A stretch of DNA of 45,915 nt from an uncultured Oscillospiraceae bacterium (GCA_900540305.1 UQFL01000008.1:1-45915); one strand, 5' to 3'; positions 1 through 7,659 are shown, counted from the stretch's first letter. A program made the numbers and translations. The notes: a model not told the origin generated them from the sequence alone.

Positions 1-49
1 ATCTACACTTATGCGATCGTCGGCAGCGTCAGATGTGTATAAGAGACAG
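1..49 (+). other. Residual Illumina/Nextera adapter (artificial sequence)
   Basis: Bases 1-8 match the 3' end of the Illumina P5 oligonucleotide, 9-16 (TTATGCGA) fit an i5 index, 17-30 (TCGTCGGCAGCGTC) are the Nextera read-1 tail and 31-49 (AGATGTGTATAAGAGACAG) are the Tn5 mosaic end. The order is exactly that of a library molecule, so genomic sequence begins at base 50. This is a contig-end artefact, not part of the organism. Confidence 0.98.
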
Positions 50-125
50 ATTTTCAACTTCTTAACTTTTACAATATAGATTTGTTAATATATACCCGCA
101 GACATCAAAATATAGTAAAAACGCA

Positions 126-154
126 TAAAAAACCCCGCAGATTTCTCTGCGGGG
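126..154 (-). terminator. Rho-independent terminator of the nfeD-SPFH operon
   Basis: A 9-bp perfect stem (CCCCGCAGA at 133-141 with TCTGCGGGG at 146-154, 4-nt loop) is followed on the minus strand by a run of U (plus-strand A at 126-132). It lies 37 nt beyond the stop codon of the SPFH gene. Confidence 0.9.
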
Positions 155-191
155 AAAGCTTTTTTTAAGTTTTATTTTTGTGCTTTTTATA

Positions 192-1118
192 TTATTCTTT
201 TGCGATAGTCTCTTTAAGACCTGCGGCAAGTCCTGCAAGGCCCTGAATCTCACTGGGAATAATAATCTTCGTTGCTTTTCCGTCAGCAGCTTTTTCAAAT
301 GCGTCAAGCGATTTGATTTTTACAACAGCATCGCTCGGTTTAGCCTCGTTGAGCATACGGATACCGTCTGCCTGTGCCTGCATAATCTTCTGAATAGCCT
401 GAGCCTCACCGTCAGCCTCTCTGATTTTCTGTTCTCTTACAGCGTCTGCACGGAGAATAGCGGACTGTTTTTCAGCCTCAGCCTCAAGAATTTTAGATTC
501 TTTAAAACCTTCAGCCTCAAGAATACGGCTCTGCTTTTCACCCTCTGCTCTAAGAATAGCTTCACGGCGTTCACGCTCTGCCTTCATCTGCTTTTCCATT
601 GAATCCTGAATTTCTTTGGGCGGCAGAATGTTTTTAAGCTCAACTCTGTTTACTTTAATTCCCCACGGGTCGGTAGCCTCGTCAAGAATTGCTCTGATTT
701 TTGTATTGATAGTATCTCTTGATGTAAGAGTTGCGTCAAGCTCAAGTTCACCTATAATATTTCTGAGCGTCGTTGCCGTAAGATTTTCAATAGCGGCAAG
801 CGGTGCTTCAACACCGTAGCAGTAGAGTTTCGGGTCTGTAATCTGGAAAAATACAACTGTGTCGATTTTCATTGTAACATTATCTTTTGTGATAACTGCC
901 TGAGGTGCGAAATCAACAATCTGCTCTTTAAGAGACACAACCTTTGCAACTCTTTCAATAAACGGTATTTTTACATGAAGACCCGTTTCCCATGTTGCCT
1001 GATATTTTCCGAGTCTTTCAATTACATATGCCTTTGACTGTGCAACAACTTTAATGTTTGCTACAATAAATATTAAAATTAATACAACTATTATTGCAGT
1101 GATAATAATACCTTCCAT
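192..1118 (-). CDS. SPFH/stomatin/prohibitin-family membrane protein (QmcA-like)
   Basis: A 308-aa protein of the SPFH (band 7) superfamily, membrane scaffolds that oligomerise in lipid microdomains. Residues 1-25 form one hydrophobic N-terminal anchor. The band-7 domain follows (about 25-180) with the usual start VVAQSKAYVIERLGKY and the GVKVNRVELKNI-type segment. Residues 180-250 form a long Glu/Ala/Lys-rich coiled coil (repeats of EAEGxKESxILxAEAEKQ type). This is the paraslipin/QmcA layout and length. The start has a good AAAGGAG site. It lies 41 nt downstream of an NfeD gene on the same strand, the standard pairing in which NfeD partners an SPFH protein. The exact cellular role is not deducible; stress tolerance or membrane quality control is family knowledge. 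Confidence 0.92.
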   Translation of the reverse strand: MEGIIITAIIVVLILIFIVANIKVVAQSKAYVIERLGKYQATWETGLHVKIPFIERVAKVVSLKEQIVDFAPQAVITKDNVTMKIDTVVFFQITDPKLYCYGVEAPLAAIENLTATTLRNIIGELELDATLTSRDTINTKIRAILDEATDPWGIKVNRVELKNILPPKEIQDSMEKQMKAERERREAILRAEGEKQSRILEAEGFKESKILEAEAEKQSAILRADAVREQKIREADGEAQAIQKIMQAQADGIRMLNEAKPSDAVVKIKSLDAFEKAADGKATKIIIPSEIQGLAGLAAGLKETIAKE

Positions 1119-1159
1119 AATAAACTCCTTTATAACTTATAATTTAAAACTATATTTTA

Positions 1160-1627
1160 TTATACATTCAGCGTATCATATTTATTACTTTCCGTTTTGC
1201 TTTGCGGCTGTCTTGAAACAATTAGTTTTACACCCTCTATTCTGTCTACAACCACAATTTCTCCGCTTGCAATGTCGGCTCCGTCAGCACTTTTTGCGCT
1301 CCAAACCTTTCCGTCAGCCTTTACCTGACCGGTTGCGTTGATATTTGAAATATCCTCAACCACAACCGCTTTAATGCCTATGCAGCGGTCTGCATTTGTT
1401 TTAACGAATCCCTTTTTATTCATCTTTCTTGCAAGAGGCATAAATGCGGCAAGAGAAACGAGGGAAACTGCGGCAAATACAATTATCTGCACAGTTTGGG
1501 AAACATCAAACAAATTCAGAATCAGAGCGACAAGCGCACCGAGCGCAAACCAGATTGAAATAAGCTGAACCGTTGCCGCCTCAATTATTACCGCAGCGGC
1601 TATCACGGCAATCCACACCCACAACAC
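1160..1627 (-). CDS. NfeD family membrane protein
   Basis: A 155-aa short-form NfeD without the ClpP-like protease domain. Hydrophobic helices occupy about residues 2-70 (LWVWIAVIAAAVIIEA and two more segments), followed by a C-terminal OB-fold (about 80-145) beginning near the GIKAVVVEDISN segment and containing GQVKADGKVWSAKS. Translation starts at GTG 1627, chosen because AAAGGAG lies 9 nt upstream and no ATG fits. It is first in an operon with the SPFH gene. Its mRNA would carry the structured leader at 1688-1817 and start from the promoter at 1843-1871. NfeD proteins act with their SPFH partner in membrane microdomains (family knowledge). Confidence 0.88.
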   Translation of the reverse strand: MLWVWIAVIAAAVIIEAATVQLISIWFALGALVALILNLFDVSQTVQIIVFAAVSLVSLAAFMPLARKMNKKGFVKTNADRCIGIKAVVVEDISNINATGQVKADGKVWSAKSADGADIASGEIVVVDRIEGVKLIVSRQPQSKTESNKYDTLNV

Positions 1628-1687
1628 CTGTTTTCACTCCTTTATTTAATTTTCATTAAGAATTAACTGCCGCGCGCGCACGGCACA

Positions 1688-1817
1688 CCGAAAAGCCCTT
1701 TAAAAGCACAAAACTCACACACAGAACTTCCGCCCCGCATGTGAGTTTGTTTTAAACTTATACAGTTTTCACAATCATGCCGTAGGCTTAGCCCAGTGAC
1801 ACAAGCAGGGTTTTCGG
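1688..1817 (-). ncRNA. Candidate structured leader RNA upstream of nfeD (unassigned)
   Basis: Read on the minus strand, CCGAAAACCCT (1817-1807) pairs with AGGGCTTTTCGG (1699-1688) in an 11-bp closing stem with one bulged C. Inside are a GGGCT/AGCC hairpin near 1790, an AAACT/AGTTT hairpin near 1755, and a 9-bp stem AAACTCACA/TGTGAGTTT enclosing a G-rich loop. This multi-branched layout resembles a riboswitch or small RNA. The 5' strand of the closing stem can alternatively pair with AAGGGTT just upstream, giving two exclusive folds. It matches none of the riboswitch classes I can recall. It sits between the promoter and the nfeD start. The 428-nt gap between nfeD and clC holds only this element, its promoter and the short upstream region of clC. 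Confidence 0.5.
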
Positions 1818-1842
1818 AAAAACAACCCTTAATGTTGATGTC

Positions 1843-1871
1843 AGCATATCATATTTATCACAAAAAGTCAA
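1843..1871 (-). promoter_or_regulatory. Sigma-70 type promoter for the leader RNA/nfeD operon
   Basis: On the minus strand TTGACT (1871-1866) and TATGCT (1848-1843) are separated by 17 nt, putting transcription start near 1836, immediately 5' of the structured element. Confidence 0.6.
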
Positions 1872-2055
1872 TATATGTCACATATCCGCAAAGCAATAAC
1901 TATATATTGATGTTGCATTCTCATTATAATATGTTAAAATTAATAAGTAATTATATTATTACCTAATTATATTGTGCCGTTTTTATAAATCGCAGGCAGT
2001 TTAAGGCAAACAAACGCTTTATACAAACAGTATAAAAATATTTTTGAGGATTTTT

Positions 2056-3618
2056 ATGAAAAAAAAGGAAAAAAGCACTTTGCGAAAACTTCAGCGCAAG
2101 AATACTGAGAGCATTTATCTTATCATTCGTGGTGTTGAGGTGGGAATCGCCTCTTCGCTCGTGTGCGTTCTCTACCGCTTTCTGCTTTCAAAGGCTGAAG
2201 AATATCTTTACATAATTATAGACTACATAAAGGGCAGTCCGCTAAAAACAGCCTTGTGGCTCTTTTTACTTGCGCTGATAGGTGCAGGAGTGTCATTTAT
2301 AATTAAAGCCGTACCTGATTCGGGCGGCTCAGGTATTCCGCAGGTAAACGCCGAAATAAGAGGCTATATGTCGCCGCCGTGGCTAAAAGTAATATTGGCA
2401 AAACTTGCAGGCAGTACCGCCGCCGTTTTCAGCGGTCTTTCCCTTGGCAGAGAGGGCCCGAGCGTTCAGTTTGGTGCAATGGCGGCAAAGGGCGTTGCAA
2501 AAATCACAAAAGCCGACAAGACCACAGAGCTTAGAATGATAAGCAGCGGCGCAGGAGCAGGCATTTCAGCCGCATTCAATGCACCGCTTGCAGGCATAAT
2601 GTTTGTGCTTGAGGAAATTCACCATACATTTGACAAATCAGTATTATGTATGGGCATTGTTGCAACGGTAACGGCAGATTTCATTTCAAAAATATTTTTC
2701 GGTCAGGACACCGTTTTTCATTACGAATCAACCGTAATACCGCTTCGCTGGTACTGGCTTCTCATCGCTTTGGGAATAATCCTCGGCGTTTTCGGCTGTC
2801 TTTATAATATAATTATGGTGGCGGCAAAAAACATATACGCAAAAATAGCAAAAGTTCCGCCGTATATAAAAATGGCATTTGTTTTTGCACTCAGCGGCGT
2901 TGTGGGACTTTTGCTTCCGCAAGTTCTCTGCGGCGGCCACACAATGGCTGAGCTTTTAATAAACGAACGCCCCGCTGTTACCGTGATGATTTTACTTTTG
3001 GTTGCTAAATTCTTTTTCGGAGTGTTCAGCTTTGCGAGCGGCGCACCCGGCGGCACACTTTACCCGATGTGCATACTGGGCACATATATAGGTGCAATAT
3101 ACGGACAGACAGCAATAGGAATGTTTAATCTGTCCGACAGCCTGTGGCAGGAATTTGTAGTGCTTGGAATGGCAGGGCTTTTTGCTTCAATAGTTCGTGC
3201 CCCCATAACGGGAGTTATCCTTGTGTTTGAAATAACGGGCAATATGGACAGCCTGCTTCCGCTTGTAGCCGTTAGCCTTATTTCATATGCAACAGCGTCC
3301 ACAATCGGCACAGCACCGTTTTACGGCGCCCTGCTTGAAGATATTACAAGAAAGACAGAAAGCGGCGCAAATTCAAAGCCTGCCGAAAAGGTGATTAAAT
3401 CATATGTTGTGCCGACAGGCAGTCCCATAGACGGCAAAGCCATTTCGGATATAGAATGGGGCAAGCATTGCCTTATTGTTTCCGTTGAACGAGGCGAAGG
3501 CACTATAACGCCAAAGGGCGATACAATCATAAAGAGCGGTGACACGCTTGTGTTTATGGTCAGCCAGCGCCGATTTTCAAGGGACATAAACAGGCTTGAA
3601 AAACTTATTAACGGTTAA
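2056..3618 (+). CDS. ClC-family chloride channel/transporter with C-terminal RCK_C domain
   Basis: A 520-aa integral membrane protein. The ClC signature motifs are all present: SGGSGIPQV early on, GREGPS with the gating glutamate at E133, and GAPGGTLYP in place of the classical GxFxP. About ten hydrophobic helices run to residue 430. The last 75 residues (after AEKVIKSYVVPTGSPIDG) form a TrkA-C/RCK_C-like regulatory domain. ATG 2056 is preferred over the in-frame TTG at 2044 because TGAGGA lies 5 nt before the ATG, and the TTG would sit inside that ribosome binding site. It would move Cl- (channel or Cl-/H+ exchange, not resolved) and may support acid or ionic homeostasis. It is monocistronic, ended by the hairpin at 3651-3682. 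Confidence 0.95.
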   Translation: MKKKEKSTLRKLQRKNTESIYLIIRGVEVGIASSLVCVLYRFLLSKAEEYLYIIIDYIKGSPLKTALWLFLLALIGAGVSFIIKAVPDSGGSGIPQVNAEIRGYMSPPWLKVILAKLAGSTAAVFSGLSLGREGPSVQFGAMAAKGVAKITKADKTTELRMISSGAGAGISAAFNAPLAGIMFVLEEIHHTFDKSVLCMGIVATVTADFISKIFFGQDTVFHYESTVIPLRWYWLLIALGIILGVFGCLYNIIMVAAKNIYAKIAKVPPYIKMAFVFALSGVVGLLLPQVLCGGHTMAELLINERPAVTVMILLLVAKFFFGVFSFASGAPGGTLYPMCILGTYIGAIYGQTAIGMFNLSDSLWQEFVVLGMAGLFASIVRAPITGVILVFEITGNMDSLLPLVAVSLISYATASTIGTAPFYGALLEDITRKTESGANSKPAEKVIKSYVVPTGSPIDGKAISDIEWGKHCLIVSVERGEGTITPKGDTIIKSGDTLVFMVSQRRFSRDINRLEKLING

Positions 3619-3645
3619 CATAAAATAAAAAATTGTATATAAAAG

Positions 3646-3687
3646 AAAAAGAGCTATTCCCTCATACACGAGGGAATAGCTCTTTTT
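3646..3687. terminator. Bidirectional intrinsic terminator after the ClC gene
   Basis: A 13-bp perfect stem, GAGCTATTCCCTC (3651-3663) with GAGGGAATAGCTC (3670-3682) and a 6-nt loop, has A5 before and T5 after. It can therefore end transcripts from either side. Confidence 0.93.
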
Positions 3688-3704
3688 ATATCATGGAGGC
3701 AAAA

Positions 3705-3787
3705 TTAATTTGTTTTCTTTTTTCTCATAATTGACAAAATAACAAGTGCTACTGCTGCGCCGATAACAACTGTGCTGAGACTATAAT
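3705..3787 (-). pseudogene. 3' remnant of a surface-anchored (likely sortase-substrate) protein gene
   Basis: The minus-strand frame ending at TAA 3705-3707 reads YSLSTVVIGAAVALVILS then IMRKKKTN-stop. That is a hydrophobic helix followed by a short basic tail, the classical end of a cell-wall sorting signal. No start codon precedes it: the frame is closed by TGA at 3816-3818, and homology is lost around 3787, where a truncated TetR gene begins on the other strand. The sorting pentapeptide expected just upstream of the helix is missing, so assignment as a sortase substrate rests on the tail and on the nearby srtB gene. It could instead be the end of an ordinary membrane protein. Confidence 0.5.
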
Positions 3788-4318
3788 ATTTCAAAAGGCA
3801 AATTTTATCATTACTTCAATTCAAAAGAAGAACTCATCCGAGTTACAATAAGCAAAATCGTAGACGATTTGTGCAATGATGTAGAAAGCTTTGAAATATA
3901 TGACACTAACGATTTAGAAGGTGCGCTCATATCATATTACACCGAAAGGATTAACTATTGGGTTGAATACCCCGAAAGATATGTAGTATTAAATTTTCTA
4001 TTCATTGCCCCCAACGATGTAAAACTGGTTGATTATGTCGGCTTAAAAAACAAATTTGACTTGGCACGCTCATCAAAAATCATAGAAATTCTCCTCAAGT
4101 GCAACTGTGCCATAAATATTCCCGATAAAGATATTCTCGATATAACAAGAGTGCTATACGATAATTTGTTTATACGAAATGTTCACAAAATAGTAATGGC
4201 AATAAGAAACGGAGATAAGCGCCTTGCCGAGCAATCGCATAATGAACTAAAAATACTCTATACTAAACTCGTTCATATAATGCTTTACGGATTATTGAAC
4301 AGCAATGATAATAAATAA
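3788..4318 (+). pseudogene. 5'-truncated TetR/AcrR-family regulator
   Basis: From 3788 the frame reads ISKGKFYHYFNSKEELI, the unmistakable end of a TetR helix-turn-helix (recognition helix plus YxYF-SKEEL). It continues without a stop through about 175 residues of ligand-binding domain (ending in KLVHIMLYGLL) to 4318. The first 30-35 residues of the DNA-binding domain and the start codon are absent: the frame is closed by TGA at 3776-3778, and upstream DNA belongs to a different gene on the other strand. The only near start is TTG 3869, which would give a 149-aa fragment without any DNA-binding helix. I therefore call it a decayed gene produced by a deletion. Confidence 0.82.
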
Positions 4319-4326
4319 CGCAAAAA

Positions 4327-4354
4327 AGCCGGCTGCAAAAGCAGTCGGTTTTTT
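4327..4354. terminator. Bidirectional terminator between tetR remnant and srtB
   Basis: CCGGCTGC (4329-4336) pairs with GCAGTCGG (4341-4348) around an AAAA loop, flanked by A6 and T6. On the minus strand it lies 15 nt after the srtB stop and ends the pncA-pncB-srtB transcript. Confidence 0.9.
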
Positions 4355-4369
4355 AATATCACATATTAT

Positions 4370-5242
4370 TTATTCCGTAACATACGGATACCATTTTTCG
4401 TCATCCTTATACGGATTTTCCAAGCCCTTTAAATCATACCATATCTGAGGATATTTAGGATTAGGATTCTTCTGCACTTTTGAAACATCAACAGTTGCGC
4501 TTTCACCGTCTCTGACCATTCTTGCTAAAATTACTATACGGCAGTCCGCTCTGTAATCTTTAGTATCAACCTCTCTTGTGCAGGTTGAAAGCGTAAGTAT
4601 CTTGTCCGAAGAATTTACATCTACCCCAGTGTTAAAGAGCGTTCTTTTATTGATTTTCTGCATAAAGCCTTCAAAATTCGCTCCGCCTACATTAGGATAA
4701 ATATAGTTAAACACATAGCCGTTGTCCTCTGACGGAGAAGCTGTTGTAATTATAACGGCAAAAATTTTCCACTTGTGCATTTCGGTTCTTGTGTCGTATT
4801 CAACAATCGGATGTTCTTTATAAAAATCAATATCCGAATACTCCACAAGCGGAGAAAAAACGGTATCGTCAAGCCAGTTGTGACCATATATTACAGTATT
4901 TGTATATTCAAGGGTGGCACTGCTGTCGCAGTCCATATAGATACATCCTCTGCCCTCATACTCTTTATCAAAATTATGAGTGAGATAATATTCATTATCA
5001 TCAGTCTGCACAACGGGATAATCAACAGGCGTTTCGTCAATTTTTATCCAGCCCACAAAATCATTATTTTTTTGATAATATTCATTATACTCCGCAGGAA
5101 CGGTTACAGGTTCGCCGTTTGCCGCCTGCGTTGTGGTGGTTGGTTTCTCGTTTTCTTTAGAGTTGTTATAGTACCAGTAACCAGCGCCCAAACCAACTGC
5201 CAAAACAACGATTAAAATTACCGCTGCAATTTTTTTCTTCAT
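4370..5242 (-). CDS. srtB: Class B sortase
   Basis: A 290-aa membrane-anchored transpeptidase: N-terminal signal anchor (residues 4-26, IAAVILIVVLAVGLGAGYWY), Thr-rich linker to about 45, then the sortase B domain. The catalytic residues are visible: His121 in NTVIYGHN, Cys221 in LTLSTC, and Arg235 before IVILA. The extra helical region between His and Cys and the DFVGWIKIDETPVDYPVVQ start are typical of class B. Sortase B attaches a substrate with an NPxTN-type signal to peptidoglycan or pilins (family knowledge). No intact substrate gene is nearby, but a C-terminal anchor remnant lies 580 bp beyond its 3' end. It sits 14 nt downstream of pncB, so it appears to be the last gene of the NAD-salvage operon, an unusual partner. 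Confidence 0.93.
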   Translation of the reverse strand: MKKKIAAVILIVVLAVGLGAGYWYYNNSKENEKPTTTTQAANGEPVTVPAEYNEYYQKNNDFVGWIKIDETPVDYPVVQTDDNEYYLTHNFDKEYEGRGCIYMDCDSSATLEYTNTVIYGHNWLDDTVFSPLVEYSDIDFYKEHPIVEYDTRTEMHKWKIFAVIITTASPSEDNGYVFNYIYPNVGGANFEGFMQKINKRTLFNTGVDVNSSDKILTLSTCTREVDTKDYRADCRIVILARMVRDGESATVDVSKVQKNPNPKYPQIWYDLKGLENPYKDDEKWYPYVTE

Positions 5243-5256
5243 AATATTTCTCTCTG

Positions 5257-6705
5257 TTATAAAACAAATTCTTTCTCTTCAAGCAGTCTGTGTTTTTCAT
5301 CCCACAGGCGTTTTGAAAGGTCAACATAATAAGTATGCGGATTTTCAAATCTCTTAACTTCGTCCCAAAGGGTGTCCACCTGTTCTTCACAGTATTTCTT
5401 AATATCCGCAAGCTTAGGCAGGTCATAAACGAGTTTTCCGTTGCTGAACACCTTTACCTGCAAATCCCTAACCGTAAAATCGGTGAGCGTTTTTGTTTTC
5501 CACTCAGCATTCGGGTCAAAAATAGTGTGCGGCTCATTTTCATCAACAATTTCGTCACGCAGGCAGAGTTCATCCGCAAGCGCCTTGCCGCTCTCCTTGT
5601 CGTAATATCTGTAAACCCTCTTGAAATGAGGGTTTGTGATTTTCGCCGTGTTTTCGCTTATCTTTATTTTCGGAATGATATTTCCGTTTTCATCCTCAAC
5701 AGCGGCAAGCTTATACACACCGCCGAAAACAGGAGCGCTCTTTGCTGTTATAAGTCTTTCGCCAACACCGAAAGTGTCAATCTTAGCGCCCTGCATCATC
5801 AAATCTCTGATAAGATATTCGTCAAGCGCATTTGACGCAGTGATTTTACAGCAAGAAAGCCCTGCTTCATCAAGCATTTTTCTTGCTTTCTTTGAAAGAT
5901 AAGATATGTCGCCCGAATCAAGTCTTACGGCGAAATTCGTTATGCCCTGGGGCACAAGAATATTTTTGAACGCCTTAATAGCATTCGGAATACCGCTTTT
6001 CAGCGTGTTGTAAGTATCAACAAGGAGCGTTGCATTCTCGGGATAAAGACGGCAGTAGGTTTCAAAAGCCTCGTACTCGCTGTCAAACATCTGCACCCAG
6101 GAATGAGCCATCGTTCCGCCTGCGGGAACGCCGTAAAGTTCATCACTTATCGTGCAAGCTGTACCTGCACAGCCGCCTATATAAGCCGCCCTTGCGCCTA
6201 TAATTGCACCGTCTGCTCCCTGCGCTCTTCTTGAGCCGAATTCAAGCACGGCACATCCCTGAGCCGCACGCACAATTCTGTTTGCCTTTGTTGCAATGAG
6301 CGACTGATGATTCACCTGCAAAAGCAGATATGTTTCTATAAGCTGAGCCTCAATAACAGGCGCTTTTACGGTTATAATAGGCTCATACGGGAAAACAGGT
6401 GTACCCTCTGGCACTGCATAAATATCTCCCGTGAATTTAAAATCTTTTAGATAATTAAGAAAATCGTCATCGAATAGCTTTCTCGAGCGCAGATATTCAA
6501 TATCCTGCTCTGTAAAATGAAGATTTTGTATATACTCTGCAATCTGTTCAAGACCCGCAGCAACGGCAAAACCGCCGCCGTCGGGAACGGTGCGGAAAAA
6601 CACATCAAAATAAGCCGTCTTTTTGTAAAGCTCCGTCTTGAAATATCCGCCCGCCATTGTAAGCTCATAAAAATCGCAAAGCATTGTAAGGTTACGCTCG
6701 TCCAT
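5257..6705 (-). CDS. pncB: Nicotinate phosphoribosyltransferase
   Basis: A 482-aa enzyme of the Preiss-Handler NAD salvage route: nicotinate + PRPP + ATP to nicotinate mononucleotide. It opens with the family hallmark LTMLCDFYELTMAGGYF and has VLEFGSRRAQG, GTMAHSWVQMF, LLVDTYNTL, IRLDSGD-like (VRLDSGDISYLSKKAR) and the phosphate-binding GVGERL segment. The length fits the bacterial family, and the domain reaches the C-terminus intact. It starts at ATG 6705, 2 nt after the pncA stop, with AGAGGAG inside the end of pncA. The nicotinamidase upstream makes its substrate, so the two genes form a complete nicotinamide-to-NaMN module. Confidence 0.96.
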   Translation of the reverse strand: MDERNLTMLCDFYELTMAGGYFKTELYKKTAYFDVFFRTVPDGGGFAVAAGLEQIAEYIQNLHFTEQDIEYLRSRKLFDDDFLNYLKDFKFTGDIYAVPEGTPVFPYEPIITVKAPVIEAQLIETYLLLQVNHQSLIATKANRIVRAAQGCAVLEFGSRRAQGADGAIIGARAAYIGGCAGTACTISDELYGVPAGGTMAHSWVQMFDSEYEAFETYCRLYPENATLLVDTYNTLKSGIPNAIKAFKNILVPQGITNFAVRLDSGDISYLSKKARKMLDEAGLSCCKITASNALDEYLIRDLMMQGAKIDTFGVGERLITAKSAPVFGGVYKLAAVEDENGNIIPKIKISENTAKITNPHFKRVYRYYDKESGKALADELCLRDEIVDENEPHTIFDPNAEWKTKTLTDFTVRDLQVKVFSNGKLVYDLPKLADIKKYCEEQVDTLWDEVKRFENPHTYYVDLSKRLWDEKHRLLEEKEFVL

Positions 6706-6707
6706 AA

Positions 6708-7241
6708 TTATTCTCCTCTGTTGGCAATCTCTATCTGAAGCCCTGCCATCACATCAAGGGCTTTTGAGTGGAGCGCCTCGTCATTTGAAGCAACGCAAAG
6801 TGCGTCAATTGAAATATCCGTTTCAGGCTGTGCCGTTTTTGCAAGCACAGCGTTTGAAATAACGCAGATATTCGTCACAACTCCGCAGAGTTCAATACTC
6901 TCATACGGCGTTTTCTTTAAATATTCAAAAAGAGCGTCTGAGCCGTAAGTGTTCTTTTCAAAGCACAAATCGCCTTTTTGGCACTCGTCTGCAACCTTGC
7001 CGTAAAGGTCGTGGCCCTCACTTCCTTTAAGGCAGTGTTCAACAGGCAGATAACGCCCCTCACGAGTTTCAAGGTAATCGGCATTATGAGTATCAAGTGT
7101 AAAAATAACATCATCGCCGTTTTTTCTGTATTCTCTGATTTTTTCGGCTATGCGGCTTTCAATATCTTCAGCGCCCGCAAACCCGAGCGAGCCGCACACA
7201 AAATCGTTTTGATAATCAACAACAATAAGGCAGCGTTTCAC
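6708..7241 (-). CDS. pncA: Nicotinamidase (isochorismatase-like cysteine hydrolase)
   Basis: Hydrolyses nicotinamide to nicotinate and ammonia. The GTG at 7241 is preferred (177 aa; GGGGGTGA ends about 7 nt before it); TTG 7256 or GTG 7250 would add up to 5 residues. With this start the catalytic triad is Asp9 (VVDYQNDF), Lys96 (FEKNTYGS) and Cys126 (VVTNIC). The metal ligands are probably Asp50 and His52 (TLDTH) and His69 (VEHC). The protein is short but complete. It is first gene of the pncA-pncB-srtB operon, behind the promoter at 7289-7317. It recycles nicotinamide for the pncB product. Confidence 0.93.
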   Translation of the reverse strand: MKRCLIVVDYQNDFVCGSLGFAGAEDIESRIAEKIREYRKNGDDVIFTLDTHNADYLETREGRYLPVEHCLKGSEGHDLYGKVADECQKGDLCFEKNTYGSDALFEYLKKTPYESIELCGVVTNICVISNAVLAKTAQPETDISIDALCVASNDEALHSKALDVMAGLQIEIANRGE

Positions 7242-7288
7242 ACTGCTCACCCCCAAATTATGAATGAATTAAAGTAATTCATTATATT

Positions 7289-7317
7289 ATAATACCCTTT
7301 TAATTAAAATAATTCAA
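7289..7317 (-). promoter_or_regulatory. Promoter of the pncA-pncB-srtB operon
   Basis: On the minus strand TTGAAT (7317-7312), a 17-nt spacer and TATTAT (7294-7289). It lies 48 nt upstream of the GTG start. Confidence 0.6.
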
Positions 7318-7378
7318 GGCGAATAATTTTAACATTAAAATCACAACACTTTGTCTTGCCATTTTCACTCCGCCCACC

Positions 7379-7407
7379 TTGACAAATGTATAAATATATA
7401 TTAAAAT
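7379..7407 (+). promoter_or_regulatory. Promoter upstream of tRNA-Pro
   Basis: TTGACA (7379-7384), 17-nt spacer and TAAAAT (7402-7407). The tRNA begins about 104 nt after the inferred start, a long 5' leader for a tRNA. The leader contains the inverted repeats described among the findings. Confidence 0.7.
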
Positions 7408-7517
7408 ATGGAACACTGAGAGAAATAATTTTCAATTATTTCGGTGCGACAATTTTGCAAGAGGGCGAGCAAAGCAATATAAACAGCGTTCCTTTTATAA
7501 ACAAAACTAAATAAAAT

Positions 7518-7593
7518 CGGGGTGTAGCGCAGTTGGCAGCGCGCCTGCTTTGGGAGCAGGATGTCGCAGGTTCAAATCCTGTCACTCCGACCA
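7518..7593 (+). tRNA. tRNA-Pro (anticodon TGG)
   Basis: A 76-nt cloverleaf. The acceptor CGGGGTG pairs with CACTCCG, discriminator A plus encoded CCA. D arm GCGCAGTTGGCAGCGC; anticodon stem CTGCT/AGCAG with loop TTTGGGA, giving anticodon TGG. T arm CAGGTTCAAATCCTG. A terminator follows 2 nt later. Confidence 0.97.
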
Positions 7594-7594
7594 A

Positions 7595-7635
7595 AAACCT
7601 CAGTTAGCAAAAATGCTTACTGAGGTTTTTTATAT
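7595..7635 (+). terminator. Terminator of tRNA-Pro
   Basis: CCTCAGTTAGCA and TGCTTACTGAGG form an 11-bp stem with one T-T mismatch, flanked by A4 and T6. Confidence 0.88.
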
Positions 7636-7659
7636 ATTTCAAGTATATTAATATAACGA

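Noticed and set aside
1688..1817. Identification of the nfeD leader as 6S RNA
   Set aside because: A long closing stem is present, but the length (about 130 nt) and several branches do not fit the single long hairpin with central bubble of about 190 nt; left unassigned.
3869..4318. A 149-aa intact hypothetical gene starting at TTG 3869
   Set aside because: In-frame sequence upstream encodes the rest of a TetR helix-turn-helix, so this is the tail of a truncated TetR gene rather than a complete protein.
5335..5835. Plus-strand 166-aa frame inside pncB
   Set aside because: Shadow of the pncB coding strand; no start signal and no recognisable motifs.
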